Of a stretch of DNA of 64,000 bases, positions 20,601 through 30,311 are shown in pieces; position 1 is the stretch's first letter; each line of letters begins with the position of its first letter. The notes beneath the pieces were generated by a model. That model was not told where the DNA came from. It worked only from the letters and a program-made list of their open reading frames with translations, and searched no databases. The stretch lies in contig JAJQFE010000033.1 in assembly GCA_021201295.1 (NCBI GenBank), positions 1 through 64,000 of the forward strand, given 5' to 3'. The stretch comes from Tannerellaceae bacterium. Lineage in GTDB: Bacteria; Bacteroidota; Bacteroidia; Bacteroidales; Tannerellaceae. Position numbers and translations under genes: made by a program.

Positions 20601-21006
20601 TGGAAACTACCTTCTCAGCTAATGCATCCGGATAGGAAACGATAATAAAAGAGGCGTTCTTATCCTGTAACATACTTAACACTTCTGTTCGCAGGATCTC
20701 ATTTGCGGGATCCGTATGTCCGTATTTAATAGCTCTCCGGTAAGAAGAAGGGAAAAAATAAATACGGTCACTTCCTGTAAGTTGCATCAGGTCATGATAA
20801 AAATAACCCGCTTCTTCCAGATCGTTTAATACACATACGTAACTACCTCCTGATCTTTTAAAGAGGGAGGCTATGGTCAGGGCAGCTCCGGAACCGCTTA
20901 ATCCTTTCAGGAATATATTGGGGGATGAGAAATCTTTTAGTAAGGCATCCAGTGCTAAAATTTGCGGATGAGCTGCATATAATTTTAATAAATCTTGTAT
21001 ATCCAA
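17647..21006 (-). CDS. mfd: transcription-repair coupling factor Mfd
   Basis: Superfamily 2 ATPase that removes stalled RNA polymerase from DNA lesions and recruits UvrA. Motifs: UvrB-like N-terminal domains (about 1-330), the RNA polymerase-interacting domain (GDYIVHIDHGVGQFGG), Walker A GDVGFGKTEVAVRA, the DEEQ box LLIIDEEQKFGV, TATPIPRTL, the helicase C domain with HQLRGRVGRS, and the TRCF C-terminal domain. The frame is open to 21114, but the first 36 residues have no family character and overlap the divergent promoter; the TTG at 21006 (LDIQDLLKLYAAHPQ) aligns with the usual Bacteroidota start and gives about 1119 residues. The start is thus inferred. It stands divergent from the GT2 gene. 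Confidence 0.95.
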   Translation of the reverse strand: MDIQDLLKLYAAHPQILALDALLKDFSSPNIFLKGLSGSGAALTIASLFKRSGGSYVCVLNDLEEAGYFYHDLMQLTGSDRIYFFPSSYRRAIKYGHTDPANEILRTEVLSMLQDKNASFIIVSYPDALAEKVVSSEILKQNTLKIHVGEKLDNMFVSDVLDAYGFEQVDYVYEPGQYAIRGSILDVFSFSHAFPYRIDFFGSEVETIRSFDVETQLSKEKMDSIYIVPEISKNDQSDTSLLSLLPSGASIAFQDMAWGKERIDSIRNEEPIVGDEESFRDMAHMQSKLITGEEFLRSTMDYRRIHFGNKGLGIIDTTVTFQTEIQPIYHKNFDLVSESFHAYLDKGYTIYILSDVEKQTIRIWAIFEDREDPIPFIPVNKTIHAGFTDATLKACFFTDHQLFDRFHKFNLKSEKARSGKITLSLKELNQFTTGDYIVHIDHGVGQFGGLVRTEINGKVQEVVKLIYQNNDIIFVSIHSLHKLSKYKGKESGEPPRLSKLGTGAWEKMKDRTKKKVKDIARDLILLYSRRKEEKGFAYSPDSFMQHELEASFIYEDTPDQMKATADVKTDMENQRPMDRLICGDVGFGKTEVAVRAAFKAVADNKQVAILVPTTVLAFQHYQTFSERLKDFPCRIEYISRARTSAQIKATLKKLKEGKINILIGTHRLVSKDVRFKDLGLLIIDEEQKFGVSVKEKLRQMKTNVDTLTMTATPIPRTLQFSLMGARDLSSITTPPPNRYPVQTEVERFNPDIIREAINFEMSRNGQVFFINNRIQNIHEIEALVRREIPDARVCVGHGQMEPEKLEKILLDFINYEYDVLIATSIIESGIDIPNANTIIINNAHQFGLSDLHQLRGRVGRSNRKAFCYLLSPPLSALTAEARRRLQAIENFAELGSGIHIAMQDLDIRGAGNMLGAEQSGFIADLGYETYQKILEEAVDELKNEEFADLYQEEDNGKPNTGMDYVRETYVESDLELMFPPTYIPNDSERVSLYRELDKMEEEKDILAFTERLKDRFGKIPKQGKELIRVVRLRRLARQLGMEKVVLKKGQMSIFLVSNPESPYYQSDAFGKLLAFIQRHPRECNLCDQNGKRSIVIKNVPTVETTCVLLKEMEQFNISS

Positions 21007-21084
21007 AGTATATTTTCTTTCTATAAAGGTAGGGCTTTTGTACAAAATGCTATAGTAGGATTGTCTTAAATGAATTAAAATATC

Positions 21085-21092
21085 TACCTTTG
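21085..21092 (+). promoter_or_regulatory. Bacteroidota promoter for the GT2-pyrC pair
   Basis: TACCTTTG is a perfect TAnnTTTG -7 box, with TTG at 21061-21063 as -33 at 21-base spacing. Transcription would start near 21099, about 28 bases before the ATG. Confidence 0.65.
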
Positions 21093-21126
21093 AGGCAATA
21101 AAATTGTTATTCATTTATAAAAGATT

Positions 21127-21864
21127 ATGTCAGATAGTATTGTGATTATTCCCACATATAATGAAAAAGAAAATGTGAAAAATATTATCCGGGCAGTCTT
21201 CAATCTGGAAAAAGGGTTTCACGTCTTAATCATAGACGATGGATCTCCTGATGGAACCGCTGATATTGTAAAAAAATCACAAACAGAATACCCTGAACAA
21301 CTTTTTCTCATTGAAAGATCCGGTAAGCTTGGTTTAGGTACTGCTTATATCTGTGGTTTCAAATGGGCTATAGAACATACCTATGACTTTATCTTTGAAA
21401 TGGATGCCGATTTTAGTCATAATCCGAATGACCTTCCCCGATTATATATGGCCTGTACGGAACAGGGAGCAGATGTCGCGGTTGGTTCCCGTTATTGCAA
21501 TGGAGTAAATGTGGTAAACTGGCCCTTAAGCCGTGTTCTTATGTCCTATTATGCGTCCGTTTATGTACGTTTGGTCACTGGGATGAAAATCCAGGATACT
21601 ACGGCTGGATTTAAATGTTACCGTCGTCAGGTGCTGGAAACCATAGATCTGGACAATATACATTTTAAGGGCTATGCTTTTCAGATTGAAATGAAATTTA
21701 CAGCCTATAAATGTGGATTTAGCCTGATTGAAGTCCCTATTATATTTATTAACCGTGTATTAGGTACTTCCAAAATGAACTCTTCTATTTTTGGTGAAGC
21801 TTTATTTGGAGTTTTACAATTGAAATGGTGGAGTTTATTCCGCTCGTATCCTCAGAAACAGTAA
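21127..21864 (+). CDS. polyprenol-phosphate mannosyltransferase-like GT2 (Dpm1 type)
   Basis: Cytoplasmic-face glycosyltransferase family 2 enzyme of 245 residues, the usual length of a single-domain dolichol/polyprenyl-phosphate mannose synthase. Motifs: IPTYNEKENV at the N-terminus, IIDDGSPDGTADIV (nucleotide binding), FEMDADFSHNP (the metal-binding DxD), GSRYCNG, and DTTAGFKCYRR. It lacks the C-terminal membrane domain of the DPMS-GtrA fusions. It would load a hexose from a sugar nucleotide onto polyprenyl phosphate for envelope glycosylation, including protein O-glycosylation in Bacteroidota (inference). It precedes pyrC by 72 bases on the same strand, an order often kept in this phylum. 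Confidence 0.88.
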   Translation: MSDSIVIIPTYNEKENVKNIIRAVFNLEKGFHVLIIDDGSPDGTADIVKKSQTEYPEQLFLIERSGKLGLGTAYICGFKWAIEHTYDFIFEMDADFSHNPNDLPRLYMACTEQGADVAVGSRYCNGVNVVNWPLSRVLMSYYASVYVRLVTGMKIQDTTAGFKCYRRQVLETIDLDNIHFKGYAFQIEMKFTAYKCGFSLIEVPIIFINRVLGTSKMNSSIFGEALFGVLQLKWWSLFRSYPQKQ

Positions 21865-21936
21865 CCTGTTTCTTCTTTTTCAGGCCTGGAAACTACTTCA
21901 TGGAGAAGATTGTTTATTATGTAAATTATAGAAGAG

Positions 21937-23277
21937 ATGAAAAGAATTCTCCTGAAAAATGTGCTTATTATTAATGAAGGACGGTCGTTTAAAGGATCGG
22001 TACTGATCAGTCACCAGATCATAGAATCCGTATTTGAAGGAGAAATACCGGAAAATATAGTAGCTGATGAAGTCATCGATGCTACCGGAAAATTATTAAT
22101 GCCTGGAGTGATTGACGACCAGGTGCATTTTCGTGAACCGGGGTTAACCCATAAAGGAGATCTTACGAGTGAAAGTCGTGCGGCAGTTGCCGGAGGAGTG
22201 ACTACTTTTATGGATATGCCTAATACAAAGCCTCAGACTACTACAGTAGCCGATCTGGAGTGGAAACTGGAAAGAGGAAAAGAGGTTTCTGCTGCCAATT
22301 ATTCATTCTTTTTTGGTGGAACTAATGATAATCTGGAAGAGATCCGGAAATTAGACCGGAGTCGGATTCCCGGTTTAAAACTCTTTTTAGGTTCTTCTAC
22401 CGGAAATATGTTGATAGATAAAAAAGAGACCTTAGAACGAATTTTCAGTGAGACAGAGATGATCGTTGCCGTACATGCGGAAAAAGAGGAAATTATTCAG
22501 AAAAACATAGCTTATTATACTCATCTGTACGGAGAAGATCCGGATATATCTTTTCATAGTAAAATCCGTAGTGAAGAGGCGTGTTATGTCGCTTCCGCTG
22601 AAGCCGTTGAACTGGCGTCCAGACTTAATACCCGGTTGCATATTCTGCATATGTCTACAGCAAAGGAACTTTCTTTGTTAGAGTCCGGTACACCTTTAAA
22701 AAATAAAAATATCACGGCAGAGGTGTGTGTTCATCATTTGTGGTTCACAGATAAGGATTATAAGATCTATGGAAATAAGATCAAATGGAATCCGGCTATC
22801 AAAACGGTATATGACCGGGATGCACTTCGGGAAGGGATCAACAATGGAAAAGTTGACATTATTGCTACTGACCATGCTCCTCATTTACTTTCGGAAAAGG
22901 CAGGCAGTTGCCTGAAAGCAGCTTCCGGAGGTCCTTTCATCCAACATTCACTGGTTACAATGCTGGAAATGGTTTTCCAGGGTATTTTTACATATGAAAA
23001 AGTCGTAGAGAAAATGGCCCACCTCCCTGCTGAACTTTTCCGGATAGACCGTAGGGGATACATTCGTCCCGGATATTATGCTGATCTGGTCTTGGTAGAT
23101 CCGGACCATTCCTGGGCCGTAACTAAGGAAAATATTCTATATAAATGCGGTTGGTCACCTTTGGAAGGCACTTTATTCAGCCATAAAGTCTGGAAAACAT
23201 GGGTAAACGGAGAAATAGCTTATACTGACGGACAGGTAAAAGATTCTGTACGCGGTATGGAAGTCCGGTATAATTAA
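21937..23277 (+). CDS. pyrC: dihydroorotase (class I)
   Basis: Third enzyme of pyrimidine synthesis, cyclising carbamoyl-aspartate to dihydroorotate; 446 residues. The amidohydrolase barrel shows [17 protein letters not shown] (metal site start), [15 protein letters not shown], the KLFLGSSTG block, VAVHAEKEE, and IIATDHAPH with the catalytic Asp. The first metal-binding motif reads DQVHF, so the first His of the usual HxH pair is Gln; this replacement is, as I recall, common in Bacteroidota dihydroorotases and does not by itself mean loss of function. No other pyr gene is nearby; the gene shares the GT2 promoter. Confidence 0.92.
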   Translation: MKRILLKNVLIINEGRSFKGSVLISHQIIESVFEGEIPENIVADEVIDATGKLLMPGVIDDQVHFREPGLTHKGDLTSESRAAVAGGVTTFMDMPNTKPQTTTVADLEWKLERGKEVSAANYSFFFGGTNDNLEEIRKLDRSRIPGLKLFLGSSTGNMLIDKKETLERIFSETEMIVAVHAEKEEIIQKNIAYYTHLYGEDPDISFHSKIRSEEACYVASAEAVELASRLNTRLHILHMSTAKELSLLESGTPLKNKNITAEVCVHHLWFTDKDYKIYGNKIKWNPAIKTVYDRDALREGINNGKVDIIATDHAPHLLSEKAGSCLKAASGGPFIQHSLVTMLEMVFQGIFTYEKVVEKMAHLPAELFRIDRRGYIRPGYYADLVLVDPDHSWAVTKENILYKCGWSPLEGTLFSHKVWKTWVNGEIAYTDGQVKDSVRGMEVRYN

Positions 23278-23337
23278 AAAGGAGTTAAGAAGTCCGATAG
23301 ACTTGAAGTCTCTTTTAACTTATTAACTACTTCCTAT

Positions 23338-26300
23338 TTATTTTCCTGCTCCTTCTTTTCTTTTTGCTTTCGCCTGTTCCATATAAGTGGAGGGAGACAT
23401 GCCAAAATGTGAACTAAAGCTACTGCTAAAATAGGAAGGAGTATTATATCCTACTTTATATCCTACTTCTGAAATACTTAACTTACCTGTGCTAAGAAGA
23501 TAGGCTGCCTGTTTCATGCGTATGGTTTTAATAAATTCCACAGGACTCTGCCCTATTAACGCCTTTAACTTCCTGTGAAGATGAGTACGGCTTAAGCCTA
23601 ATTCTTTACTCATTCCTTCCACACTCATATCCGGACTTTCCATATGTTTCCGTACATAATTAATGGCATTTTGCAATAATCGTTCGTCCGTACTGGTCAG
23701 TGTGATCTCCTGAGTTTCCATATTCAGGGATTTACTGAACCGGTCTTTCATATTTTTTCGGAGTTCTATTAATTTTTCAATACGGATCTTCAGGTGTTTG
23801 ATATTGAAAGGTTTAGAAATGTAACTATCTGTACCGGCTTCCAGACCTTCTAACCGGCGTTCCTGATCTCCCTGTGCTGTCAGAATAATGATTGGTATAT
23901 GGCTGGTCTCCGGATCGGTCTTTAAGGTACGGCATAATTCAATACCATTCACTTCCGGCATCATGATATCTGTAATAATCAGATCCGGCATTTGTTTACG
24001 GGCTTTTTCTAGTCCGTCCTTTCCATTTGTTGCCTCCTCAATCCGGTACGTATCTTCCAGCTCTTCCCGGATATATTGACGCATATCCTCATCATCTTCT
24101 ATAACTAACAGAGTCCCATGAAAAGAGGTAGGAGATAATAATTGTTCTAATTTATCTTTTTCTTTTTTCTTTTCGACCGGCTGATGAGGCTGGATTTTCA
24201 GGTTTATCTCTTTTTGCCGGAGATCCGGCTCCTGTTCTTTAATCACTGTAGCATAGGAAGGTTTAAACTCTTCATACACTTTTTCATCCGGTTTAAAATG
24301 AGTTTCCCCTTTCAGGATTTGTATATAGAAGGTCGTTCCTTTGCCTTCCTGGCTTTGTACGGTAATACTTCCATGATGGAGTTCAATAATACTTTTAGTC
24401 AGATGCATACCAATGCCGGAACCTATCTTTTTATTGTCTTTTTGATAAAAACGATCAAACACATGTTCCATCGTTTCTTTATCCATACCAATCCCTGTGT
24501 CACTAATACTCAGAGCAAGATTCTCTTCGTTAATCTCCTGGATATGTATCTCGATCTGATCTCCGGCAGAAGTAAATTTGAGAGCATTCGCTAAAATATT
24601 AGTGAGGCATTTATCCAACATATCCGGGTCGTACCAGATTTTGCAATCTGCAGCATAGTAGGTATAAATAAGTTCCACTTGTTTTTTCCGGGCCACTTCT
24701 CTGAAAGAATTGATAACAGAAGAGACAAAAGATATGAGATCCAGTGGCTGCACTTTCAGTTGCATTTTTCCTTCCTCCACCTTATTCACCTCTAATAGTT
24801 GGTTGATAAGATGTAACAAACGTTGGGCATTTCTCAGCATTAGTTGTTGCGTCTGTTTCTTTTCCGGGTCTGTTTCCGTAGCTAACATGCTTTCTAAAGG
24901 AGAAATAATTAATGTTAAAGGAGTACGGAACTCATGGCTGATATTCGTAAAGAAACTGGTTTTTAATTGATTAATCTCTTCCTGCTGTTTCAATTTTAAC
25001 CGTTCGATCCGAAGTTCATTTTTATCTTTAACCCGAATAAACATCATTTTAAGAATGATATACACTACTAATAATATGATAAACCCATAGCCTATTTTAG
25101 CCCACCAGGTTGCCCATATAGGAGGAAGGATGGTAATAAGGAGCGAGGTATATTCATCTCCCCATATTTCCCTGTTATTCGTGGCCTTTACCTGGAATTT
25201 ATAAGTGCCTGGATTTAAATTGGTGAATGTCGCAAACCTACGGTTATTGTCATATTCTATCCACTGATCATTAAATCCTTCCATGCGACAGGCATAAATC
25301 AGGGATAAAGGTTCAGGAGCTTCTAAGGCAGTAAATTCGAGCGTAAAACTTTTAACCGTATGATTTAATTTTAATTTTTTACTCTCCGTGATGTTCTCGG
25401 TAAGAATAACTTTCCCATTTACTTCTTTATTGATCCTGACAGGCTGATTCGCTATCCGTAAACCGGTAATATAAGCCGGAGGAGTAATATTTTTTAAATC
25501 AATATGATCCGGATGAAAAGCGCTCATACCATCTACACTACCAAAGAATATTTCGTTTTGGGCACTTTTGTGGTAAGAAGCCAAAATAAATTCAGTATTT
25601 CCCAAACCTGTATGTTGATCATAATGCCTGGCTGTACCACTTTTCGGCCAGTAACAGATCACACCATTATTAGTACTTAGCCATAACTGATCTTTGTGAG
25701 CAGCCAGACCATTTATGACAGAGCTGTAGGTAGACGTTTTGGATGGGAATTCCTTATTAAATTTATTCTCTTCAGGAATGTATCTGTTTAAACCGTTTTG
25801 TGTCCCTACCCAGATTGTGCCGGTTTCATCCTCCGTAATGGAATAGATCCCCTGATCACTTAATCCTTCTGTGGCTCCGAAAAGCGTAAATACTTCCGTT
25901 TCCGTATTCATATGGCTAAGCCCGAAATAAGTACCTATCCAAAGGTGATTCCTGCTATCAATAAACAGAGTTGTAATATAGTCATTAGCCAGACCTCTGT
26001 AATCTTCTACCCGGAAAGTCCGGAATGTCTCATTCTGAGGATTCATCCGGGTGAGTCCACCACCATTTGTTCCTAACCACAGGTATCCTTTTGAATCCTC
26101 AACAATACATTTAATAAAATTAGCATGTAAACCATCCGGCTGTCCGGTTGCCATATAAGTAGTGAATGTATGAGAATTCCTGTTAAAACGGGAAAGTCCT
26201 CCCGTATAGGTTCCTGCCCATATCTGATTTTGGTTATCACAGAAAACAGACACCACAGCATTATCCCGGATAGTCGCAGGATCGTTTTCCTTATGCTGGT

Positions 26301-27507
26301 AATGCGTATACTGATCCGTCATCGGATTATAGCAGTTAATTCCTCCTCCATCTGTGGCAATCCATATATTTCTCTGTTTATCAGTGGTCATACCCATGAC
26401 ATGGTCATAACTCAGGGAGTTCGGATTATTGCCGGTTCTGCGATAATGCCGGAAACCATTGTGTTGATTTTTTATTAGTCCTAATCCTTTATAGTTCATA
26501 CTTATCCATAAATGCCCGTGTATATCTTCATAAATAAGATAAACCTTCGTATCCCCGATCTCCTGGAGGTATTCGTTAAATACAGGGTGACGATGTAGTT
26601 TTTTATTTATCGGATCAAAAATAAGTAAACCGCTTCCTTCGGTTCCAGCCAGGATATTGCCTTTTTTATCCTGCATAGCATAGAAAACAGAACGGGTAGA
26701 TATGGTATTGAAGACTTCCGGAAAGGTGTTGAATTGTTTCGTTTTCCTATCATAAATCACTACCCCTCCTCCAATCGTGGAAATTAACATGTTTCCGTCT
26801 TTCAGTTGCCGTAAACTGAAAACGGCATTGCTGGGCAGGTTACTGTTCTGAGTGGTAAGATTTAAAAACGTATGGTTTTTCGGATTATATATCGATAACC
26901 CTTTATCTTCAGAACCTAACCAGATATTTCCCTCCTTGTCTTCTTCTATACAACGGATATGGCTACTGCACAGGCTGGTAGCTGGTTGCGTATGCGAAGG
27001 GGTATGAAGTACGCTCTGCCCTGTAAGCGGAGAATAACAGAGGACACCTAATCCGGAAGCAGAAATCCATAAAGACCCGTCTTTATCTTCTTTAATGTAT
27101 TGGCATTGACTATCTTTTATGACATAGTCCGGTTGATTTAGGTTTGCACGGACAAAACTATCAGATCTGGATTCGTAAAAATGTAATCCTCTCATAGTCC
27201 CTACCCAAAGCCGCTGGTTTGAATCTACATACAGGTCGGTAATATGGTCACTGTTAAGAGAAAGAGAATCATTTTCTTTCTTTTTATATATCCAGAACCG
27301 GTAACCATCAAACTTATTTAATCCGTCTTCCGTACCGATCCAGACAAATCCTTTTTCATCCTGTGTAATGGAAGTGATCTTTGTGCTCGATAGTCCGTGA
27401 TCCGTAGTAAAGATAGTGGTTGAGATATTAGGATAATCATTCCGGATAGCTTTAGTTACAGTTCCGGTTATTAAAAACATACATAAAAATAAAATGGCTT
27501 TTTTCAT
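23338..27507 (-). CDS. hybrid two-component system regulator (HTCS)
   Basis: One-protein sensor-regulator of 1389 residues controlling polysaccharide use. In order: signal peptide (1-20), about fourteen two-component-regulator propeller repeats (recurrent WIGTEDGLNKF-like units) forming two periplasmic propellers to about 700, a Y_Y_Y domain (about 740-810), one TM helix (about 815-838, YGFIILLVVYIIL), the HisKA box with FFTNISHEFRTPLTL, a HATPase domain (SISDTGIGMDKE, GSGIGMHLTKS), a receiver domain with phospho-acceptor Asp in LIITDIMMPEVNG, and a C-terminal AraC-type HTH ending at 1389. It is divergent from the GH5-GH26-GH130-epimerase operon, the typical position of a locus-specific HTCS; a mannan-derived oligosaccharide is the likely signal (inference). 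Confidence 0.95.
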   Translation of the reverse strand: MKKAILFLCMFLITGTVTKAIRNDYPNISTTIFTTDHGLSSTKITSITQDEKGFVWIGTEDGLNKFDGYRFWIYKKKENDSLSLNSDHITDLYVDSNQRLWVGTMRGLHFYESRSDSFVRANLNQPDYVIKDSQCQYIKEDKDGSLWISASGLGVLCYSPLTGQSVLHTPSHTQPATSLCSSHIRCIEEDKEGNIWLGSEDKGLSIYNPKNHTFLNLTTQNSNLPSNAVFSLRQLKDGNMLISTIGGGVVIYDRKTKQFNTFPEVFNTISTRSVFYAMQDKKGNILAGTEGSGLLIFDPINKKLHRHPVFNEYLQEIGDTKVYLIYEDIHGHLWISMNYKGLGLIKNQHNGFRHYRRTGNNPNSLSYDHVMGMTTDKQRNIWIATDGGGINCYNPMTDQYTHYQHKENDPATIRDNAVVSVFCDNQNQIWAGTYTGGLSRFNRNSHTFTTYMATGQPDGLHANFIKCIVEDSKGYLWLGTNGGGLTRMNPQNETFRTFRVEDYRGLANDYITTLFIDSRNHLWIGTYFGLSHMNTETEVFTLFGATEGLSDQGIYSITEDETGTIWVGTQNGLNRYIPEENKFNKEFPSKTSTYSSVINGLAAHKDQLWLSTNNGVICYWPKSGTARHYDQHTGLGNTEFILASYHKSAQNEIFFGSVDGMSAFHPDHIDLKNITPPAYITGLRIANQPVRINKEVNGKVILTENITESKKLKLNHTVKSFTLEFTALEAPEPLSLIYACRMEGFNDQWIEYDNNRRFATFTNLNPGTYKFQVKATNNREIWGDEYTSLLITILPPIWATWWAKIGYGFIILLVVYIILKMMFIRVKDKNELRIERLKLKQQEEINQLKTSFFTNISHEFRTPLTLIISPLESMLATETDPEKKQTQQLMLRNAQRLLHLINQLLEVNKVEEGKMQLKVQPLDLISFVSSVINSFREVARKKQVELIYTYYAADCKIWYDPDMLDKCLTNILANALKFTSAGDQIEIHIQEINEENLALSISDTGIGMDKETMEHVFDRFYQKDNKKIGSGIGMHLTKSIIELHHGSITVQSQEGKGTTFYIQILKGETHFKPDEKVYEEFKPSYATVIKEQEPDLRQKEINLKIQPHQPVEKKKEKDKLEQLLSPTSFHGTLLVIEDDEDMRQYIREELEDTYRIEEATNGKDGLEKARKQMPDLIITDIMMPEVNGIELCRTLKTDPETSHIPIIILTAQGDQERRLEGLEAGTDSYISKPFNIKHLKIRIEKLIELRKNMKDRFSKSLNMETQEITLTSTDERLLQNAINYVRKHMESPDMSVEGMSKELGLSRTHLHRKLKALIGQSPVEFIKTIRMKQAAYLLSTGKLSISEVGYKVGYNTPSYFSSSFSSHFGMSPSTYMEQAKAKRKEGAGK

Positions 27508-27802
27508 ATAAAAAACTTTATAAGTGTAAAAGTATAATTTTCTTTCAAAAACAAGACATTCTAAATAAGCAAAATTTAAAGTTTGGGATGGTTTTTATTC
27601 ATTTCTATCTGTTTATATGGAATCCTTTATTCTTGTCAGAATGAGAAAAAAGAGAAAGGCATTGTGACAAAAATGTAAAGAGATACGGCCATATAGTATA
27701 AGTTAGGATATAGTGATGGCTAAAATGAAACAATGTCGTAAGGATTGTTTACATAATTGATAACACTCGACAGGTTTTATAATTAAATTACAATATGGAA
27801 AA
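27508..27802. promoter_or_regulatory. divergent control region between HTCS and mannan operon
   Basis: Gene-free 295 bp. It should hold the promoters of both the HTCS gene and the GH5 operon. Near-matches to TAnnTTTG with one extra base occur (TAAAGTTTG near 27579, and TAAATTTTG on the minus strand), but no perfect box, as expected for an activator-dependent promoter. I could not define the HTCS binding site. Confidence 0.4.
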
Positions 27803-29128
27803 ATGAAAAATAAAAGAACCATGTGGCGTTTGAGTATTAACCTGCTTTTACTACTATTTATTACTATAGCTTGCTCCGGTGACGGAAAGAAAGCTTCTTC
27901 TGATAATTCGGAGGAATTTATCAGGGTAGAAAATGGACAATTCCGGTTGAAAGGAGAATCCTTATACTTTATCGGTACTAACTTTTGGTATGGGCCTATT
28001 TTAGGTTCCCAGGGAAAATTTGGTGACCGGGACCGGTTGGTACGTGAACTGGATTTCATGAAGGAAAATGGAATTACTAATCTACGTGTCTTGGTAGGTG
28101 CAGACGGTCCCGATGGAGTACCCTCCAAAGTAATGCCCGCACTACAAAAATCACCGGGTGTATATAAGCGTGAACTATTAGATGGACTGGATTTCTTTAT
28201 GAATGAACTGGCCAAACGGGATATGTATGCAGTTCTTTATCTGAATAATACCTGGGAATGGAGTGGAGGATATGCACAATATCTGAATTGGGCTGGTTAT
28301 GGACCGGTTCCTATTCCATCTGTCGCAGGTTGGGATGCTTTTAGTGCGTATGTCGCCGATTATTTTAGCTGTGATAGTTGTGTTACTCTCTTTAAAGACC
28401 ATATTTCGGAAATTATTTCCCGTACTAATTTCTACAATCACAGGAAATATTCCGAAGACCCCAATATTATGTCCTGGCAGATCGCGAATGAACCCCGGCC
28501 CATGGGAGCACACAATAAAGAAGCCTATGTGGCCTGGATCAAAGAGATTGCCAGTCATATAAAAAGCTTGGATACCAATCATCTGGTTTCCACAGGTTCC
28601 GAAGGACAGGCCGGGAGCGAAGAGGACTTTGACCTGTATGCCCGGATCCATGCAGATACCCATATTGATTACCTGACTATGCATATCTGGCCTAAAAACT
28701 GGAGCTGGATTCATGTGGAAGATATCTCTGGTTCGTTAGAGAATGCTATGCATGCTACGGACGAGTATATAAACAAACATATTGCCCTGTCACAGAAGCT
28801 GCAAAAGCCTATTACTTTAGAAGAATTCGGCTTCCCCCGGGACAATCACCAGTATGTATTAGCAGACTCAACCATATACAGAGATACCTATTACCAGCAT
28901 ATATTTGAACGGATCCTTCAGAGCTCCCAGGAGAATGATGTCTTTGCCGGATGTAATTTCTGGGCCTGGGGTGGATATGCCCGTCCTGCGGATGATCATT
29001 TGTTCTGGCAGATCGGAGATGATTATATGGGAGATCCTGCACAGGAAGAACAGGGACTCAATTCCGTATTTGATACGGATCATACCATTACAGTGATCCG
29101 GCAATATGCCAGCCAGTTAAACCGATAA
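27803..29128 (+). CDS. GH5 endo-beta-1,4-mannanase lipoprotein
   Basis: Family GH5 (subfamily 7-like) mannanase of 441 residues. The signal peptide ends in the lipobox ITIAC (Cys about 24), so it is a lipoprotein, likely surface or periplasmic. The acid/base Glu is in WQIANEPRPMG and the nucleophile Glu in ITLEEFGFPRD; YLTMHIWPKNWSW is the usual mannanase substrate-binding strand, and YLNNTWEWSGG is the conserved Asn/Trp loop. It is the first gene of an operon with GH26, GH130 and an epimerase, spaced 42, 22 and -4 bases. It cuts mannan or glucomannan to oligosaccharides for the next enzymes. Confidence 0.93.
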   Translation: MKNKRTMWRLSINLLLLLFITIACSGDGKKASSDNSEEFIRVENGQFRLKGESLYFIGTNFWYGPILGSQGKFGDRDRLVRELDFMKENGITNLRVLVGADGPDGVPSKVMPALQKSPGVYKRELLDGLDFFMNELAKRDMYAVLYLNNTWEWSGGYAQYLNWAGYGPVPIPSVAGWDAFSAYVADYFSCDSCVTLFKDHISEIISRTNFYNHRKYSEDPNIMSWQIANEPRPMGAHNKEAYVAWIKEIASHIKSLDTNHLVSTGSEGQAGSEEDFDLYARIHADTHIDYLTMHIWPKNWSWIHVEDISGSLENAMHATDEYINKHIALSQKLQKPITLEEFGFPRDNHQYVLADSTIYRDTYYQHIFERILQSSQENDVFAGCNFWAWGGYARPADDHLFWQIGDDYMGDPAQEEQGLNSVFDTDHTITVIRQYASQLNR

Positions 29129-29170
29129 AATTATCTATCAATAAACCACTAAAGTATCAGATATGAAAAA

Positions 29171-30289
29171 ATGTATTGGATAGCCTTATCCCTGGTCTAT
29201 ATTATGACCTGCTGTGCCTCTTCACCTGGAGAGGCTGCTCCGGAATTACCTTCTGATAAGAACGCCACTCCGGAAACAGTTGCTTTATATAATCATCTGA
29301 AACAACTCATGAATAAAGGGATCATGTTCGGTCACCAGGATGATCTGTTATATGGAATTGGCTGGAAATATGATGAAGGACGTTCCGATGTCCATACTGT
29401 TACCGGTGATTATGCCGCTGTCCATGGATATGAGATCGGACATATAGAACTGGGACATGACGTTTCTTTAGATTCTATCTATTTTGATGTGATCCGCGCC
29501 CGGATCATAGAAAGCTATAAACGAAACGGTATCAATACTATTAGCTGGCACGGAGACAATCCGCTGACAGGCGGAACCAGTTGGGACCCGTCTGATAATC
29601 AGACCTTAAAAAGTGTATTACCAGGAGGAGAGAAACATGCACTTTATATCACCTGGTTAGACCGGCTGGCTGATTTTCTGTTATCTTTGAAAGATGAAAA
29701 CGGCACATTCGTCCCGGTTATTTTCCGTCCGTATCATGAACATATGGGAAGCTGGTTCTGGTGGGGAAAGGATATTTGTACGGTAGATGAATATAAAGCG
29801 ATCTGGAAAATGATGGTAGAGTATTTACGTGATACAAGAAACATCCACCACCTGCTGTATGCCTATTCTAATTCCAGTGTGGCTACTGAAACAGAATATA
29901 TGGAACGTTATCCGGGAGATGACTATATTGACCTGATTGGTTTCGATACCTATCAGAACGAAGGACCGAATGGTAAGGAAGATTTCATCCGTACTGTGAA
30001 AACCAATCTGGATATTATCACCAAAGTAGGCAAAGAACGAAATAAAATACCTGTACTGACAGAGTGCGGACTGGAAAAGGTAACAGATCCCCAATGGTTT
30101 ACGGGTACATTGTATGAAGCCATACAGTCCTATCCAATAAGTTATGTACTGGTCTGGAGAAATGCTTATGAAAAACCGGATCATTATTACGCACCCTATC
30201 CGGGACATACCTCTTCAGAAGATTTCCTTCGTTTTAAACAACTACCGGGAATTCTCTTCGAAAAGGATCTGCCCGATATGTATAAATAA
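29171..30289 (+). CDS. GH26 beta-mannanase (mannobiose-producing, ManA-like)
   Basis: Second GH26 enzyme, 372 residues. RPYHEHMGSWFWWG contains the acid/base Glu and VLTECGLEKV the nucleophile. The N-terminus is a signal peptide ending at a Cys-rich TCCAS, probably lipid-modified. A better start, ATG at 29163 with MKK, is out of frame by one base because of the A6 run at 29166-29171; one more A would give MKKMYWIALSLVY. In Bacteroides fragilis an operon of GH26, mannosylglucose phosphorylase and epimerase is known, in which the GH26 enzyme releases mannobiose; the gene order here is the same, so that role is inferred. It is related to but distinct from the GH26 at the window's left edge. Confidence 0.92.
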   Translation: MYWIALSLVYIMTCCASSPGEAAPELPSDKNATPETVALYNHLKQLMNKGIMFGHQDDLLYGIGWKYDEGRSDVHTVTGDYAAVHGYEIGHIELGHDVSLDSIYFDVIRARIIESYKRNGINTISWHGDNPLTGGTSWDPSDNQTLKSVLPGGEKHALYITWLDRLADFLLSLKDENGTFVPVIFRPYHEHMGSWFWWGKDICTVDEYKAIWKMMVEYLRDTRNIHHLLYAYSNSSVATETEYMERYPGDDYIDLIGFDTYQNEGPNGKEDFIRTVKTNLDIITKVGKERNKIPVLTECGLEKVTDPQWFTGTLYEAIQSYPISYVLVWRNAYEKPDHYYAPYPGHTSSEDFLRFKQLPGILFEKDLPDMYK

Positions 30290-30311
30290 ATGGATATTAA
30301 TAATTTAGAAG

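Noticed and set aside
23280-23340. Terminator between pyrC and HTCS
   Set aside because: GTTAAGAAGTC and GTCTCTTTTAAC pair only weakly; not strong enough to call.
27703-28215. 170-codon minus-strand open frame over the HTCS-GH5 gap and GH5 start
   Set aside because: Ser/Pro/Lys-rich shadow frame of GH5; no motif.
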